Below are positions 1 to 11,214 of a stretch of 64,000 bases of DNA, in pieces. A model generated the notes under the pieces. The model did no database searches. It was not told the DNA's origin and saw only the letters and a program-made list of their open reading frames with translations. How positions within the stretch are numbered: position 1 is the stretch's first letter; the number at the start of each line of letters is the position of its first letter. Made by a program: the position numbers and the translations under genes. The DNA comes from Brevipalpus yothersi (taxonomy: Eukaryota; Arthropoda; Arachnida; Trombidiformes; Tenuipalpidae): positions 1 to 64,000 of the forward strand of contig QZCP01000195.1 in NCBI GenBank assembly GCA_003956705.1. The letters run 5' to 3'.

Positions 1-55
<55 letters not shown>
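1..55. repeat. (TC)n microsatellite at window edge
   Basis: Uninterrupted TC dinucleotide repeat that begins at or before the left edge of the window. Confidence 0.97.
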
Positions 56-57
<2 letters not shown>

Positions 58-92
58 ACTTACACGGCAAGTGGTTCCCTCGACTAACTTAC

Positions 93-959
93 ACGGAAGA
101 ATGGACTCGAATCATCGTGTGACGGTGGCAGATAAGACCCACCAAATTGCCGATTATTTGTAATCTGCTTCGAGATATTAGCTAAAATATATAAACACAA
201 AATAAGGCCAAACACCGGCATACACACTCATACATACATATTATAGCGTCAATAATAGGAGAAGAGTTAAGTAACATCGACAGGCCATTCTTATAGCCCA
301 CACTTGGACCTGTCTATCGATATACAGGAGAAGAGCATCGATAACTTGTCAAAACATTCCTAGTTAATAGCCATTCAATTGGTAGACATTTTCATTATGA
401 ATATTAGGCTTATTATGCAACTTAAGATTACTTCACGCGTTCTCTCTCTCTTTCTCTTTTTACTTTGGCCTGAAAAATGATGATCGCCAAAACCAATTTG
501 GCTCATCTTGTACCGGTCGAATTCATTCTCTCAGCCAGCCTGATCCACCACCGATCACTCTCACTCTCACAGCCATCATGTATGGCCCCGAAGCTTGATC
601 TTTATCTGACATGATTGTGGCCACTCGACGATTGACCTCATCCTTCGAACGGAATGTTTCCAATTGTGATCTCTCTCTCCTCCATCTATCTATCCATCTT
701 TCTTTTTCTCTCCCTCTAAAATCATCATTCCCATTATCGCTCGCCAACTGGCTTTCTCTCTTTCTCTCTGCAAGACATGTATGATGAACGGTAAAACCTG
801 ACGATTGAGCTGATTTTAAGTAATCCGACGATATCGTTTCAGACAAAATAGGCCAACATAAGTTAGGCCCATCGATATAGACATCGACACTCTTGCTCAC
901 CAGCTTCCGTTCATCTTTCTCCCGAATTTCGCTGACCAATCGATAGCCATACACACACA

Positions 960-1026
<67 letters not shown>

Positions 1027-1154
1027 ATACTCACCATACTCACTCGAATAACGGAAACTTGACCAGACCCCCCTGAGCAGATAAAATCCTCTTCATCGCT
1101 TGATTCATAAGCATCTTTAACTGTAGCATCGATTGTGACACTTGTTTTTTTCAT
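93..1154 (-). CDS. Unidentified multi-exon gene, 5' part (runs off left edge)
   Basis: I do not recognise this protein. Three coding-looking blocks read leftward. Block 1 (1154-1044, 37 codons, ATG at 1154) has an acidic segment ESSDEEDF and ends at a CGA|GTGAGT donor. Block 2 (start near 910-930, ending about 571) is open throughout; it contains DVYIDGPNLCW and a basic stretch made by an embedded GA-rich run, and ends at GCT|GTGAGA. Block 3 (164-93, exactly 24 codons) has a clean AGCAG acceptor and a CGT|GTAAGT donor, so the gene continues left of the window. Blocks 1, 2 and 3 are compatible in phase 0 if block 2 starts after GGGAG at about 916, but that acceptor lacks a good pyrimidine tract, so the junction is unresolved. 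The (TC)n/(TTTC)n tract at 962-1026 lies in intron 1 with its pyrimidine side on the plus strand. No domain is visible. It may be wrong in detail. Confidence 0.42.
962..1026. repeat. (TC)n followed by (TTTC)n compound microsatellite
   Basis: About 30 bases of TC repeat pass directly into about ten TTTC units. It lies in the proposed first intron of the left-edge minus-strand gene. Confidence 0.95.
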
Positions 1155-1394
1155 GGTGATTCTGTTAGAGGTTTCAAGTTTGATTCTTTTGACGAAAAGT
1201 TATATGGTGAAGTAAAAAAGTTTTTCATCTTCCTCCCAATAATCTTGCAACTGTATCGGAAACAAAAGTTTTGGTTCATTTCATCTTGACCATTGATCTT
1301 GCAGATCACTATCTGTGTGTGTGTGTGGTTCTTTTTCTTTTCTTCTCTTCTTCATTTGACCATCAAATCCGTCATCATTATTTATTGATACATC

Positions 1395-1893
1395 ATGGAA
1401 AGTCGATACATTGTTTTAAGCATTTTGGTATGTTTTCTGGTCCTCCTGGCCATAGATGAGATGCATTATGTTGAGGGAAGTAAGAAGCTGTTCGGCAAAA
1501 TACTCAAGAGGAAAGTGATCAAAAGTTTGAAGAAAAAGAAGTTCCTCCCAATTCCAATTCCGATTCCAATCAAAGGGTGAGTAATGCAAAAATTTTCCCA
1601 TTAATCGAAAGGTATAGAATTTCATCAGTTAGTTATTGGTGGAAAATTTTTTTCCTCGGCATGAAATCTTGACTCTTGTAAGACTTATGATAATTTCTTG
1701 TAAAAATCCCAAACACGGAATAGATTTTTTAAATAATAATAAGAATTTTTCCAATCAAAATATTCGAAAAATTATATTCTTTCTCTTTCTCTCTGTTCAC
1801 AGACACTCTGTACACCATTATCATCATTACTCTAACTCATGGTCTTCACCTTGGCTCGAGAGTTATCCAACCATGTCTGAAGGCTGGTGGTAA
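1395..1893 (+). CDS. Small secreted Lys-rich / His-Tyr-Ser-tailed peptide (90 aa)
   Basis: Two exons, 1395-1576 and 1803-1893, join with GG|GTGAGT donor and TTCACAG acceptor; 182+91 bases give 91 codons including stop. Residues 1 to about 22 are a strong signal peptide (hydrophobic core IVLSILVCFLVLLAI). The mature part starts with an extremely basic block, about 11 Lys/Arg in residues 30-50, then an alternating Pro-Ile run LPIPIPIPIK (51-60), then a His/Tyr/Ser-rich tail containing VHHYHHY and ending in GWW. There are no cysteines after the signal peptide. Lys-rich segments next to Pro-Ile repeats occur in uncharacterised arthropod secreted or cuticle-associated proteins (general knowledge, not checked). 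A membrane-active or structural role would be inference. Only exon 1 stands out in a simple ORF scan; exon 2 is defined by splicing. The gene lies head-to-head with the left-edge gene, 240 bases apart. Confidence 0.62.
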
Positions 1894-2807
1894 CCATGAT
1901 ATTGGAAAAATTCCTCATAATCAGATTTATTTATAAGACTACACGAATTATATATGTACACCTCGGAAATAATACCTTAACAAATCTTAGATTAATTTTC
2001 ATGTAATTTTGATAACTTTTGCCACTCTTTGAAAGAGTCTCTCTGTTTTTCATCTTTTTTAATGATTCTTTTGTTTTTACTATCTCAAACCTATCATATC
2101 ATATTCGGAAGACTGGTAATTCCAACGATGATACTGCCTTGAAAATGTAGAATTTTTCCGATTCAAGGAGGATGAGCGACATTATTATTTCATCAACTTG
2201 AGAAAAAAAAATTTCCAAATTTTTTCCACGCTTTCTTTTAATTGAATATATTCAATTTCAGTCGATTTCAAGATTTCAAGATCAAAACATGACCAATAAT
2301 CGTGAATAAGAGACACTTTTATCTTGATGAGAATTTTTATTTGAAGCACGAAAATCAGATTGACAAGATTTCAATTTAAAGAAAGAGAGACAGAAAGACA
2401 GAGAGAAACAGAGAAAGGAAGAGAAAGCAAAAATAGAGATGAAAAAAAATGAAATAAGGCAAAGTATGAAAATCCTTGCAATCTTAAGTTATGGACTTAA
2501 AATCATTGTCAATGTGAAAGAGAAAAGAGAGAAAAGACAAAAAGAATAGGAAAGAATAAAGAAGAGAGAGAGACAATATTATCATGAAAACAAACGGTAT
2601 ATAATTAACCGATTGACTGGAGAAAAATGATGAACATTGGATGAATATTATCGTTTTTTTTCCTCTTCTCTTTCCACTGGAGAATTTTTCTTCTCAATCT
2701 CAATCTATCGTTTCAAGATTGTGGTGAAAAAAGGTGACAGAGAGAGAGAGAAAAAAAAGGAGAAAGTGTATTCACGCTATGAAGAACATAAAAACATACA
2801 CAAATAT
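1894..2807. other. Intergenic, no gene seen
   Basis: AT-rich spacer between the secreted peptide gene and the 3' end of the ABCG gene. From about 2370 to 2780 the plus strand is purine-rich (many GAGA and AAAGAG runs), so the likely 3' flank of the ABCG transcript is pyrimidine-rich. No ORF with coding character was found. Confidence 0.6.
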
Positions 2808-5048
2808 TCATCCAGTGATCAGTACATAGACGGAAAAAATTATGAATGCTAAAGAGATGACAATGATAATAGATGAAAAATATAGACAGCATTTGGCTGA
2901 TATTAATTTTTTACCTAAATTGGATGGAAAACTAATTCTTGAACCAAAATCGGGATTCACTTTGAAATAGAGAATTAAAAAAGTTAACAATCTCCATAGA
3001 AATAGGTGTATCAATAAAGCGGTAAAATGTTGCGAATAATCTTCATCGTGCAGCTCAAACTTGTACATCACCACCGATGTGATACGATTGAATTCATTTT
3101 TTGGTGATCTTGCTGTGGTGGCTACGGTTGATCGTAATAATGCCGATGGTGCCGATGTTGTTGTGGTGGTGGTTGTCTTATTGGCTGCCAGTGAGCATCG
3201 ATCTTGTCCATAAACGGTCAACAGTATGGCTTCGAATGCGAAACGTATGAAGGATAGGTATGTTATAAATTGGGCTTTGCCCATTGAATTGGATCGGACA
3301 AAGAAGCCAGAGAATAGAAAATTGAATAACATAATAACGGTGGCCACGAAAATGGATATATTGAAATTGGTTGCAAAAATTGAGCCAATCATGAAGCCAA
3401 TACCTTGGGCTATGAATGAGGCCAATATTGATATGGCAACAAAATTTTTGAAACGTGATGTGGACGAGATCAGTGGTACAGCGTCTTGCCATGAAGATAA
3501 ACCAATCTGTTGGGTGCTCCAGAATGTGAATAAACAGTATAGATATGGTAATATTAATTGGATCCAAAATTCGGTTAGTGTTTTAGCGAAATAATATGAT
3601 GCCGTTGAATACCATCCATTACGGTGTTCATTCATGAATATTTTGATTTCCGATGGAAAGGTTAACACTGTGGGCATCAATGATGCGAACATCAAGAATA
3701 ATAAATTGAAAAATAAAAACGGTATATTCCGGTCAATGTTACTCTCTTCTCGTAGTGTTGTCAACGATATTCGATCAGTACAATTTGGATTATGATAATA
3801 GCCTTTATCATTAACCCACAGGCAACCATCGGACAGTCCAATATCATTATCGTACAGCATACTCAGAAGAAGTGCCACAAAAAGATGGAGACCAACACGA
3901 ATGAATAGCCACAATGGTTCACGACATGTACCATGAAGAAAAGATCGTCTCAACAGATACATCATGTGGCGTAAATTTAAATGATTACGATTTTCTCTCA
4001 TATATTCAACTTCACTCATTGAATTGGTATCAATTGAATCCATTTCACATTCAATACGCTTGGCTGATGATTCTTCCAGTAGGCGAACTTTGAGAAGTTC
4101 CTTTTCATCCATATTATTGGTCATACTGATGGCTAGCTCTTTTGGTCTATTACTTTTGGAAAAATAGAAACACTCTGTGGTTCCTTCACCATCATCCAAC
4201 GCCGATCGTACCGTACTTATAGCTGCCGCATCAATAATCACATCCGCTGGATTATGGCCATTTGGACAGTTAATCTGAAATTCAGCCAAATTACTGCGTA
4301 AAACTTCCGGTAGCCCTTGATACAAACATCGTCCCGAGCGTGATAGAACGTATAGATGGTCAAAAAGTTTAAGAATTTTGTAGCTTGGCTGATGTATGGT
4401 CGCTATTATGGCCATACCGTGTGTGATACACAATTTTCTTAATTGAGCTAGAACTGTGAATGATACATTGGAATCAAGCCCGGATGTTGGCTCATCAATG
4501 AACAATATTTTCGGTTTCACATCAGCAGCCAACTCTTGGGCGATCACCAAACGTTTACGCTGACCACCAGAACAACTGTTGACCAGTGTATTTTGACATG
4601 CACGCAAATCAAGTTGATCAATTAATTCTTGTACAACACGACTATCGGCTGTGGAACCTTTGAGACGACTTGCATAAAAGATTGACTCGATTACCGATAA
4701 ACACGGAAACAGATGATCTTCCTCTCGTTGTGTTATAAAGGATGCCTTATTGGCCATCGGATTGTGATATATTTTACCTCTATACTGGCCAGTCCATGTG
4801 CCAAATAAACATTGTAGCAGAGTTGTCTTGCCGGCACCCGATGGACCCATTATGGCTGATAAATCTTGAAATCGAAAAACACCACTTATATTTCGAAGTA
4901 TCGCTTTGCGACATTTTCGACTCATCGATCGTATTATACATCCATCTAGAAAGTCCATCGGCTTGTAGACGGTTAAATTTTTCCACACAACAGCTACTCG
5001 GGATGCCTCTTCCATTGGAATCATTGAATTGCATACTTGCTTGGGCAT
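2808..5048 (-). CDS. ABCG-subfamily (white-like) ABC half-transporter
   Basis: Single uninterrupted frame of 746 codons from ATG at 5048 to TGA at 2808-2810. Order is nucleotide-binding domain then membrane domain, the reversed layout typical of ABCG. Walker A is GPSGAGKTT (residues 68-76); the Q-loop is in FITQREED (about 104-111); the signature is SCSGGQRKR (158-166); Walker B is ILFIDEPTSGLDS (181-193); the switch His is H219 in ATIHQPS. The membrane half starts near residue 375 and has six hydrophobic segments including LFIRVGLHLFVALLL and FNLLFLMFASLMPTVL. A Thr/Ala/Ser-rich extracellular loop near 620-640 precedes the last segment. ABCG half-transporters dimerise and move lipids, sterols, pigments precursors or xenobiotics; the substrate cannot be read from sequence. 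Length is slightly above the usual 600-700 aa. Lack of introns in a gene of this size is notable. Upstream non-coding exons could exist. Confidence 0.93.
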   Translation of the reverse strand: MPKQVCNSMIPMEEASRVAVVWKNLTVYKPMDFLDGCIIRSMSRKCRKAILRNISGVFRFQDLSAIMGPSGAGKTTLLQCLFGTWTGQYRGKIYHNPMANKASFITQREEDHLFPCLSVIESIFYASRLKGSTADSRVVQELIDQLDLRACQNTLVNSCSGGQRKRLVIAQELAADVKPKILFIDEPTSGLDSNVSFTVLAQLRKLCITHGMAIIATIHQPSYKILKLFDHLYVLSRSGRCLYQGLPEVLRSNLAEFQINCPNGHNPADVIIDAAAISTVRSALDDGEGTTECFYFSKSNRPKELAISMTNNMDEKELLKVRLLEESSAKRIECEMDSIDTNSMSEVEYMRENRNHLNLRHMMYLLRRSFLHGTCREPLWLFIRVGLHLFVALLLSMLYDNDIGLSDGCLWVNDKGYYHNPNCTDRISLTTLREESNIDRNIPFLFFNLLFLMFASLMPTVLTFPSEIKIFMNEHRNGWYSTASYYFAKTLTEFWIQLILPYLYCLFTFWSTQQIGLSSWQDAVPLISSTSRFKNFVAISILASFIAQGIGFMIGSIFATNFNISIFVATVIMLFNFLFSGFFVRSNSMGKAQFITYLSFIRFAFEAILLTVYGQDRCSLAANKTTTTTTTSAPSALLRSTVATTARSPKNEFNRITSVVMYKFELHDEDYSQHFTALLIHLFLWRLLTFLILYFKVNPDFGSRISFPSNLGKKLISAKCCLYFSSIIIVISLAFIIFSVYVLITG

Positions 5049-6383
5049 CTTGAAATTATGATAGGATTAACCTGGATGTTGGCGTACTACGAAATAGAAG
5101 AGAATAGAGAGGATTTATGATGCTGGTTGATGATGATCACGGTGGCTTGAGAAATTCTTTTCTCAGATGACGATGGTGTCGGAGAATTCAAATGATTATC
5201 GGATGAGAATAGATGTGGGAAAAAAACAGGAAGAAGAACAAATTCTAAATTGAATATTAGCTTGAAATGTTTTTTTTCACACGTTGACGATGAGTAAACG
5301 GATAGAAGATAGTATATATGGAAGTTACGAATATGGCAACTTCTCAACGGAAACTTTGATCAGAAGATGAATATTTGGAGAGATAGGATGAAAGAGGAAT
5401 ATAGATTCTCTTCTTCTTCTTCTTCTCTGTTCACTTTATTGTTGCTTCTCAGTCCAGCACCACTTGTATCGATGATGTGGGGCACAAATTATCAGAAAAA
5501 AGATGATATCGAATCACTTGTGACATTGCGATGGTTTGGTGGAGGAAGGGGTTTGGAAGAAGATGAAGAAGAGGAACAACAAGTATTTGAATCCGAAGTC
5601 AAAGTCGATGATGATATCGTTGATGATGATATAATAGATAGGTATTTATAAGTGATGTAGAGGTGAGATAGTTATAACTGAGTACTAGAGAAAAAGAGAG
5701 AGAGAGGGAGAGAGAAAAAAGAGAGAGTTTTACAAGTTGTAATCACTGTGTATTTGCTTAATTCTTAAATCAATATATAAGAAAGTAAAGAAAGAGAAAG
5801 AGAAAGAGGTAAGCGCAATTGAAGATGTAACTTGAGATGTTGATGTTGATGTAAACGCTAAAATTTTAGAGAAAGAAAATTGAGTAGACCGCTCACTCAC
5901 TAGCTTTTTTATTATTACACACTAACTGGAGAAAGAATTTCCTCGGTTAAAATGTAATCGAAAAAGGTAGAGAATATACATGAGTATAATAAATTTCAAG
6001 CCAGCTGGCTTGATATTCACAATTTTACTGAGAGAAATGATTTTTTCTTCAATACTCTCGCTCTCTTTGATTGGATGAGTGAATGTGTGTATGTATGTTT
6101 GATTGGATCGCTTTTCGCACGAATTTGGAAGAATTCTCGATAAAATGGATGAGAATAATTATGAGATAGATTGTTCAAAAGGTGTTGGAAGCTCCTTTTG
6201 TCTTTTTCGTTCACTAATTTTGATAAATAATTTGAGCTTCTTCTTCTTATTTTTCACCTTTTTTTCTCGCTCTCTCTCACACACACACAACCACTTTTCA
6301 GGATCCTGTCGTTGATGATGACTTATCTATCTAGAGGGTTGATCAAGGGGGAGGCAGATAGAAAGAAAGAGAAGAAAGAGTAA

Positions 6384-6422
<39 letters not shown>

Positions 6423-8749
6423 AGGAGGAGAGAGAAAAGTGTGTGTAAGATTATCAGTGTATGATATAATTACTGTTTTACAAGGTGAAATATATTTGAA
6501 AAATTTGAATTCTCTCTCGCACACACTCGCACATACCACATTTACTCAATAAGTAACGTTGTCCTGAAGTCAAAATTTTCGTGTAGATGTTAAATTTAAT
6601 AGTAATAATGATGATAAAGAAAAAGAATAATAATGGTGCTTGAAAAACTTGACAAAAAGACATAAGAAAGTGGCCAAGACGAAGTGGGCTCGGGGAGTGG
6701 TGAAAAAAAGAGAGAGAGAGAGAAAACTTTTGAATTTTTAAATTTTGATGCTTATATGCTTGTAATCGAGAGGAGAAGATGATGATGAAGAAGAAGAAGA
6801 AGAAGAAGAGGAGGAAGAGGAGAGGAGGAGGGTTGAAGGAAGAGAAGGAGGAGGTTAAATGGTAAGATGAAAGTAAAAGTGAAAAAAAGGAGGGAAAATA
6901 GAAAAGCCGGTATTGAATCAATAGTCACAATTGATGAGTAGTGTGAGAAGAGAGAAAAAAAATATATTTTTTTCGGTCTTCAAAGCCTTGAAAAACTATG
7001 GCCTAAAAGTGGGCGTTTGATTGTATATATTGGAAAAATATCGAGATAGAGGAATATCACACAAGGAAAGGAAATCGAAAAGCATAGTGAATAGAGCAAA
7101 TTGTGTGTGTGATTAGTTGAACATTTTTTAACCCATCTGGTTGTGTGTGTGTATTTTAGATTTTCTCCTGAATTTATCAAAGTTCTGAGAAAATTTTCTT
7201 ATTGGGTTTAGGGAAGAAACATTTTCCGTTTACACTGGATGGTTGCACTAGAAAATTGAAACCCTAGAAGAATCTATGATATTATTCTGAACATTGAACA
7301 CAAAAGAATGAAAGGGTTTGCCCGTTCAGATAGAATAATAAAGTATGTTTTCCAAAAAAAAAAATTCAACAATTGTACAGATATTTTCTCTCAAGCTCAC
7401 ACATACACACAACAGCACAATGCGATATCATATGTTGAGTATTCAAATTTGAGGGATCATTCATTGTACTTAACTATAATAATCATTTACCTATCATCAA
7501 TATTCAAGGTGAAGGTGAAAATCTTTGGCAAAAGTTGAGCATGATAAAGTAAAGAGAGGCATAGGGTTTAGGTGTATAAAGAAGAGAGGAGAGCTTGATC
7601 GAGAGAGAGAGAGAAAAAAAATACTAATACTGTCCCAATTATATTGGACACCTTTTGTCATTCTATCCATCATTATCATGAAAAAATCATGGTATAATAC
7701 CTTTCCACTTCTCTCATCACTGAGCAAGTATACTTCTTTGTGTGTGACTGTGTGTGTGTGTGAGTGTATAAAACTGTTTCTCAATCAATTGATCTTCCTA
7801 ATTGTTTTATGAATTAAAAGTGCAACAACTGTTGAGAAAAGACAGTTGCTTACAGGGTTTGCTTTTCAGGTAAATTTTTTTTCACATCACATCACGTTCA
7901 TCAACACAAACACACTTACACACGAAGTGTGTATATATATATGTGAAAATGTATGAATGGCTTACTGAGGGTGTCCATCGATGTGAAACGCATTGAGCCT
8001 CAGCTTTAAATTCTTATTCTTAATCATCATCAAGAAAATAGAGAGAGAGATGAAGAGAGATTGGAATAGTCATCATCAACAGTAAAATTGATATATCATA
8101 TTATGTGTGAGTGTTTTAGAAAGATCGAATTATCCAAAGAGAGAGATAGAGAGAATGTTTTTCAGGATTGAAGTACTCTTTGCAATGCAAATCTTCTTCT
8201 CCAATTGAGCACGATAATTTTTTCTCACAAGATTGTCGTTGTGAGTGGAACAAAAATAACAAATAAATTAATTGATCATTCCCTAGACGATTCGATAATT
8301 GATAGATATTATTTCTACATGTGAAAGAATCTTGAAAATTTTGAAAATAATATAATAGTGAATCGATTAAATGGATTCATATGTATATATAAACACTAGA
8401 ATTCATGAACAGTAGCTGATGGAAGCTGGTATTGATATGATTTCAACTAGTGGCGATCAAATATTTGTTCTCATTTTAAGAGATTTAACTCAGTCAATAC
8501 TGACAAAATGCTGGATATAATTCCTCTCTTCCAGTCTATTCACTAGTGTTCCTCTGCAAAATTGTGTCCAAAGTGTTACCTGAATACAGATGAATTTCGC
8601 TCAAAATCACACACAGAAATCTATTATCGAGCAGGTTAACAAACTTCCGTTTCTTTATATTCTGACCAAGATTATAGTGTTGTACGAAAATATTTTCCAA
8701 TAAATGACAAGATGCAACAACCCTATAATAGAAATATTTCTATCCAGTA

Positions 8750-8751
<2 letters not shown>

Positions 8752-8813
<62 letters not shown>
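8752..8813. repeat. (TC)n microsatellite
   Basis: About 60 bases of uninterrupted TC repeat in intergenic DNA. Confidence 0.96.
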
Positions 8814-8817
<4 letters not shown>

Positions 8818-9518
8818 CAATTGCAAAACTTTTTTCATGAGAACTTCGAACCCTCAAAACATGAGTGTGTATTGGTAAGCCATAGATGACATTGATCAAG
8901 ATGTGTGGTTGAGTAAAAAAACATCATAGTAAATACCCCAGAATCAAGTGTGCGAGAAACAGACTATAATTCAGAGAATATTTCAATATATCGGAATGAA
9001 TAGAATCGAATAAAGTTCTCTCTCATAAATCGGTAGAAAAATATCGATCGGCACATGAGGTGTACCAATGTTGACACTGCGGACAAACAGCAATTTTTGG
9101 GGCTGCTGATAATGAACTTGAAAAAAAAGGATCACGATATATAGATTCGATGCTTGAGCTGTAAATATATATATATATATTTATATATATACTTAAGTGT
9201 GTGTTGTGTTGTGTATACAATCACATTATCAAGTGGAAAAATAGAATAGCTTGTCTAAAAATGAAGTCCTGAATGATCAACGTTGCTTGACTTGTAACCC
9301 ACTGCGTGCATCATCATAATCAATGATTTTGATGCCCGGATAATTCGTTAGAGCTTGATTGAATGGGTATTTTTTTCAAGCTCAAATAAAAGAGCCCAGA
9401 AAGAAAGAAAGAGAGAGAGAGATGAGAAAGAAGATCATGATTGTCGAAGAATGCTTTTCGGAATACAAGAAGATGATCGGGTTGGGAATCTTGAAATTTT
9501 TTCATGCTCAACAACAAA

Positions 9519-9522
<4 letters not shown>

Positions 9523-9573
<51 letters not shown>
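9523..9573. repeat. (TC)n microsatellite
   Basis: About 50 bases of TC repeat ending in TTTCTTTC. It generates Leu-Ser repeat ORFs that are not genes. Confidence 0.96.
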
Positions 9574-9579
<6 letters not shown>

Positions 9580-11160
9580 CTCTTCTCTCACTGAACGGGT
9601 TATATATTCAGATAAACGGAATCAAGTGTTCAATATTGATCATTCCAGATACATATTCCATCATCACTCGGAAAAAACAGTAATCATCATCAGGCAACTA
9701 TCATCTCTCTTCACCCTATCATAGTCGAATGAATTTTCACATCACACCATAAAATCTACAAATACCTTACTATATATATTGTTTTCGATGAAATTTAGTG
9801 GAAAAATTAATCAGAGCTTATAGAAAGAGAGTTCAAAGTATCTTGAGAATATTATCATGGAAGAAAGGTAAGATGAGGAACACACACACACATATCAAGA
9901 TACTAACCTCTCAAGAGATACTGAATATCTCAACGATAATTCAGTTGGAATATTTCCTTATCAAGGAAGCGAGAAAGAGAGCCAGTATATAAGTGTTAGA
10001 ATTTGGAGTTGAAGCCACTTAACACTACAAGTTGATAGAATTCTTATATGTACACACATATATACACAAGAGAATAGAGCGATGAACGATAATTGTACTT
10101 GTAAAATCGATGCACTTTCACAATGACAATTACAGAGATTTCAAGTGATTGACAATAAATGAGAAAGATGCTGTTGATATGTTTTTAAGGTCCATATGAA
10201 TGTCCTTCTTGACGAGAAAAAAAAACTTTGAACAGTTTTGTCTCTCTCTCTCTCTCTCTTCGCTCTCTCTCTCGATCTCTCTCACTCACTCTCTCTCTCT
10301 CTTCCTCAATGGTAAAAGGTGAGTCAAGATAAGGTAAAAGTACCTCAGAGATGATGAAGGTGATGAGGAGAAGGACGAAAGATGAAGGAAGAGAGAGAGA
10401 GAGAGAGATCATGAGAAGGATAAACAAATCATGTACGTCAAAAGGTGAAGACAAGCTCTGGCTATAGGTAAATGCTTTACTGTTTGGGTAAAAAAATAGA
10501 AGAAGAGAAGAGAAAAAAAATACTGGTCTTGGGTAGCCTGAGGTCAGATGAGTAGTTGTAAAACTTTTTTAAGAAAGAGAATACGTCTATTGAGTAAGTC
10601 GGAGTAGTCTGAAATAGAGTGTTATATTGATCTAGGCTTGACGTCATTATTGGAGGAGAAAGAGAGAGAGAGAGAGAGAGAACGAATAGAATTTTCCGTA
10701 AAAATTTTCGAGATTTCCAGAATTATCGAGGACAATAATTATCAATTATTGGATGAATAATAATGAATTTAAGCAGACTTTTCTTTTTCTCAGAATTTCA
10801 ATCATTTCCGGTGATGATCAATAAGCTGTAAATGTGGGAACAATCACAATCAGCCAATCATCAACTGTTGGAAGTGTTCTTCAATACTCTCATGTTGAGA
10901 GTGTATACAACACGCTATAACGTACGATGAAGGGTCAAATATTATCAATATTTCAATATACATAATCATATTGTCTCTCTCTCTCTCTCTCTCTTTCTCT
11001 CTCAAGGTTTATTGGCCAATTGAAATGGATTTTGAACTTCAAATCAGGTTTGATCTTCACACATTCGATATGATGGTAACGATAATGCTTTTCCCTAATC
11101 TTCACTTATACAAGATATATATCCAATAGAATATATAACATAATGTTCAGATTGAAGATA

Positions 11161-11163
<3 letters not shown>

Positions 11164-11211
<48 letters not shown>
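11164..11211. repeat. (GA)n microsatellite
   Basis: About 48 bases of uninterrupted GA repeat. Confidence 0.96.

Positions 11212-11214
<3 letters not shown>

Noticed and set aside
6478..6921. 147-codon minus frame rich in Phe, Ser and Ile
   Set aside because: Low-complexity translation of GAAGAA/GAGAG sequence; no domain or splice support.
9359..9724. Long frame with Leu-Ser repeats
   Set aside because: It is translation of a (TC)n tract and flanks, without other coding character.
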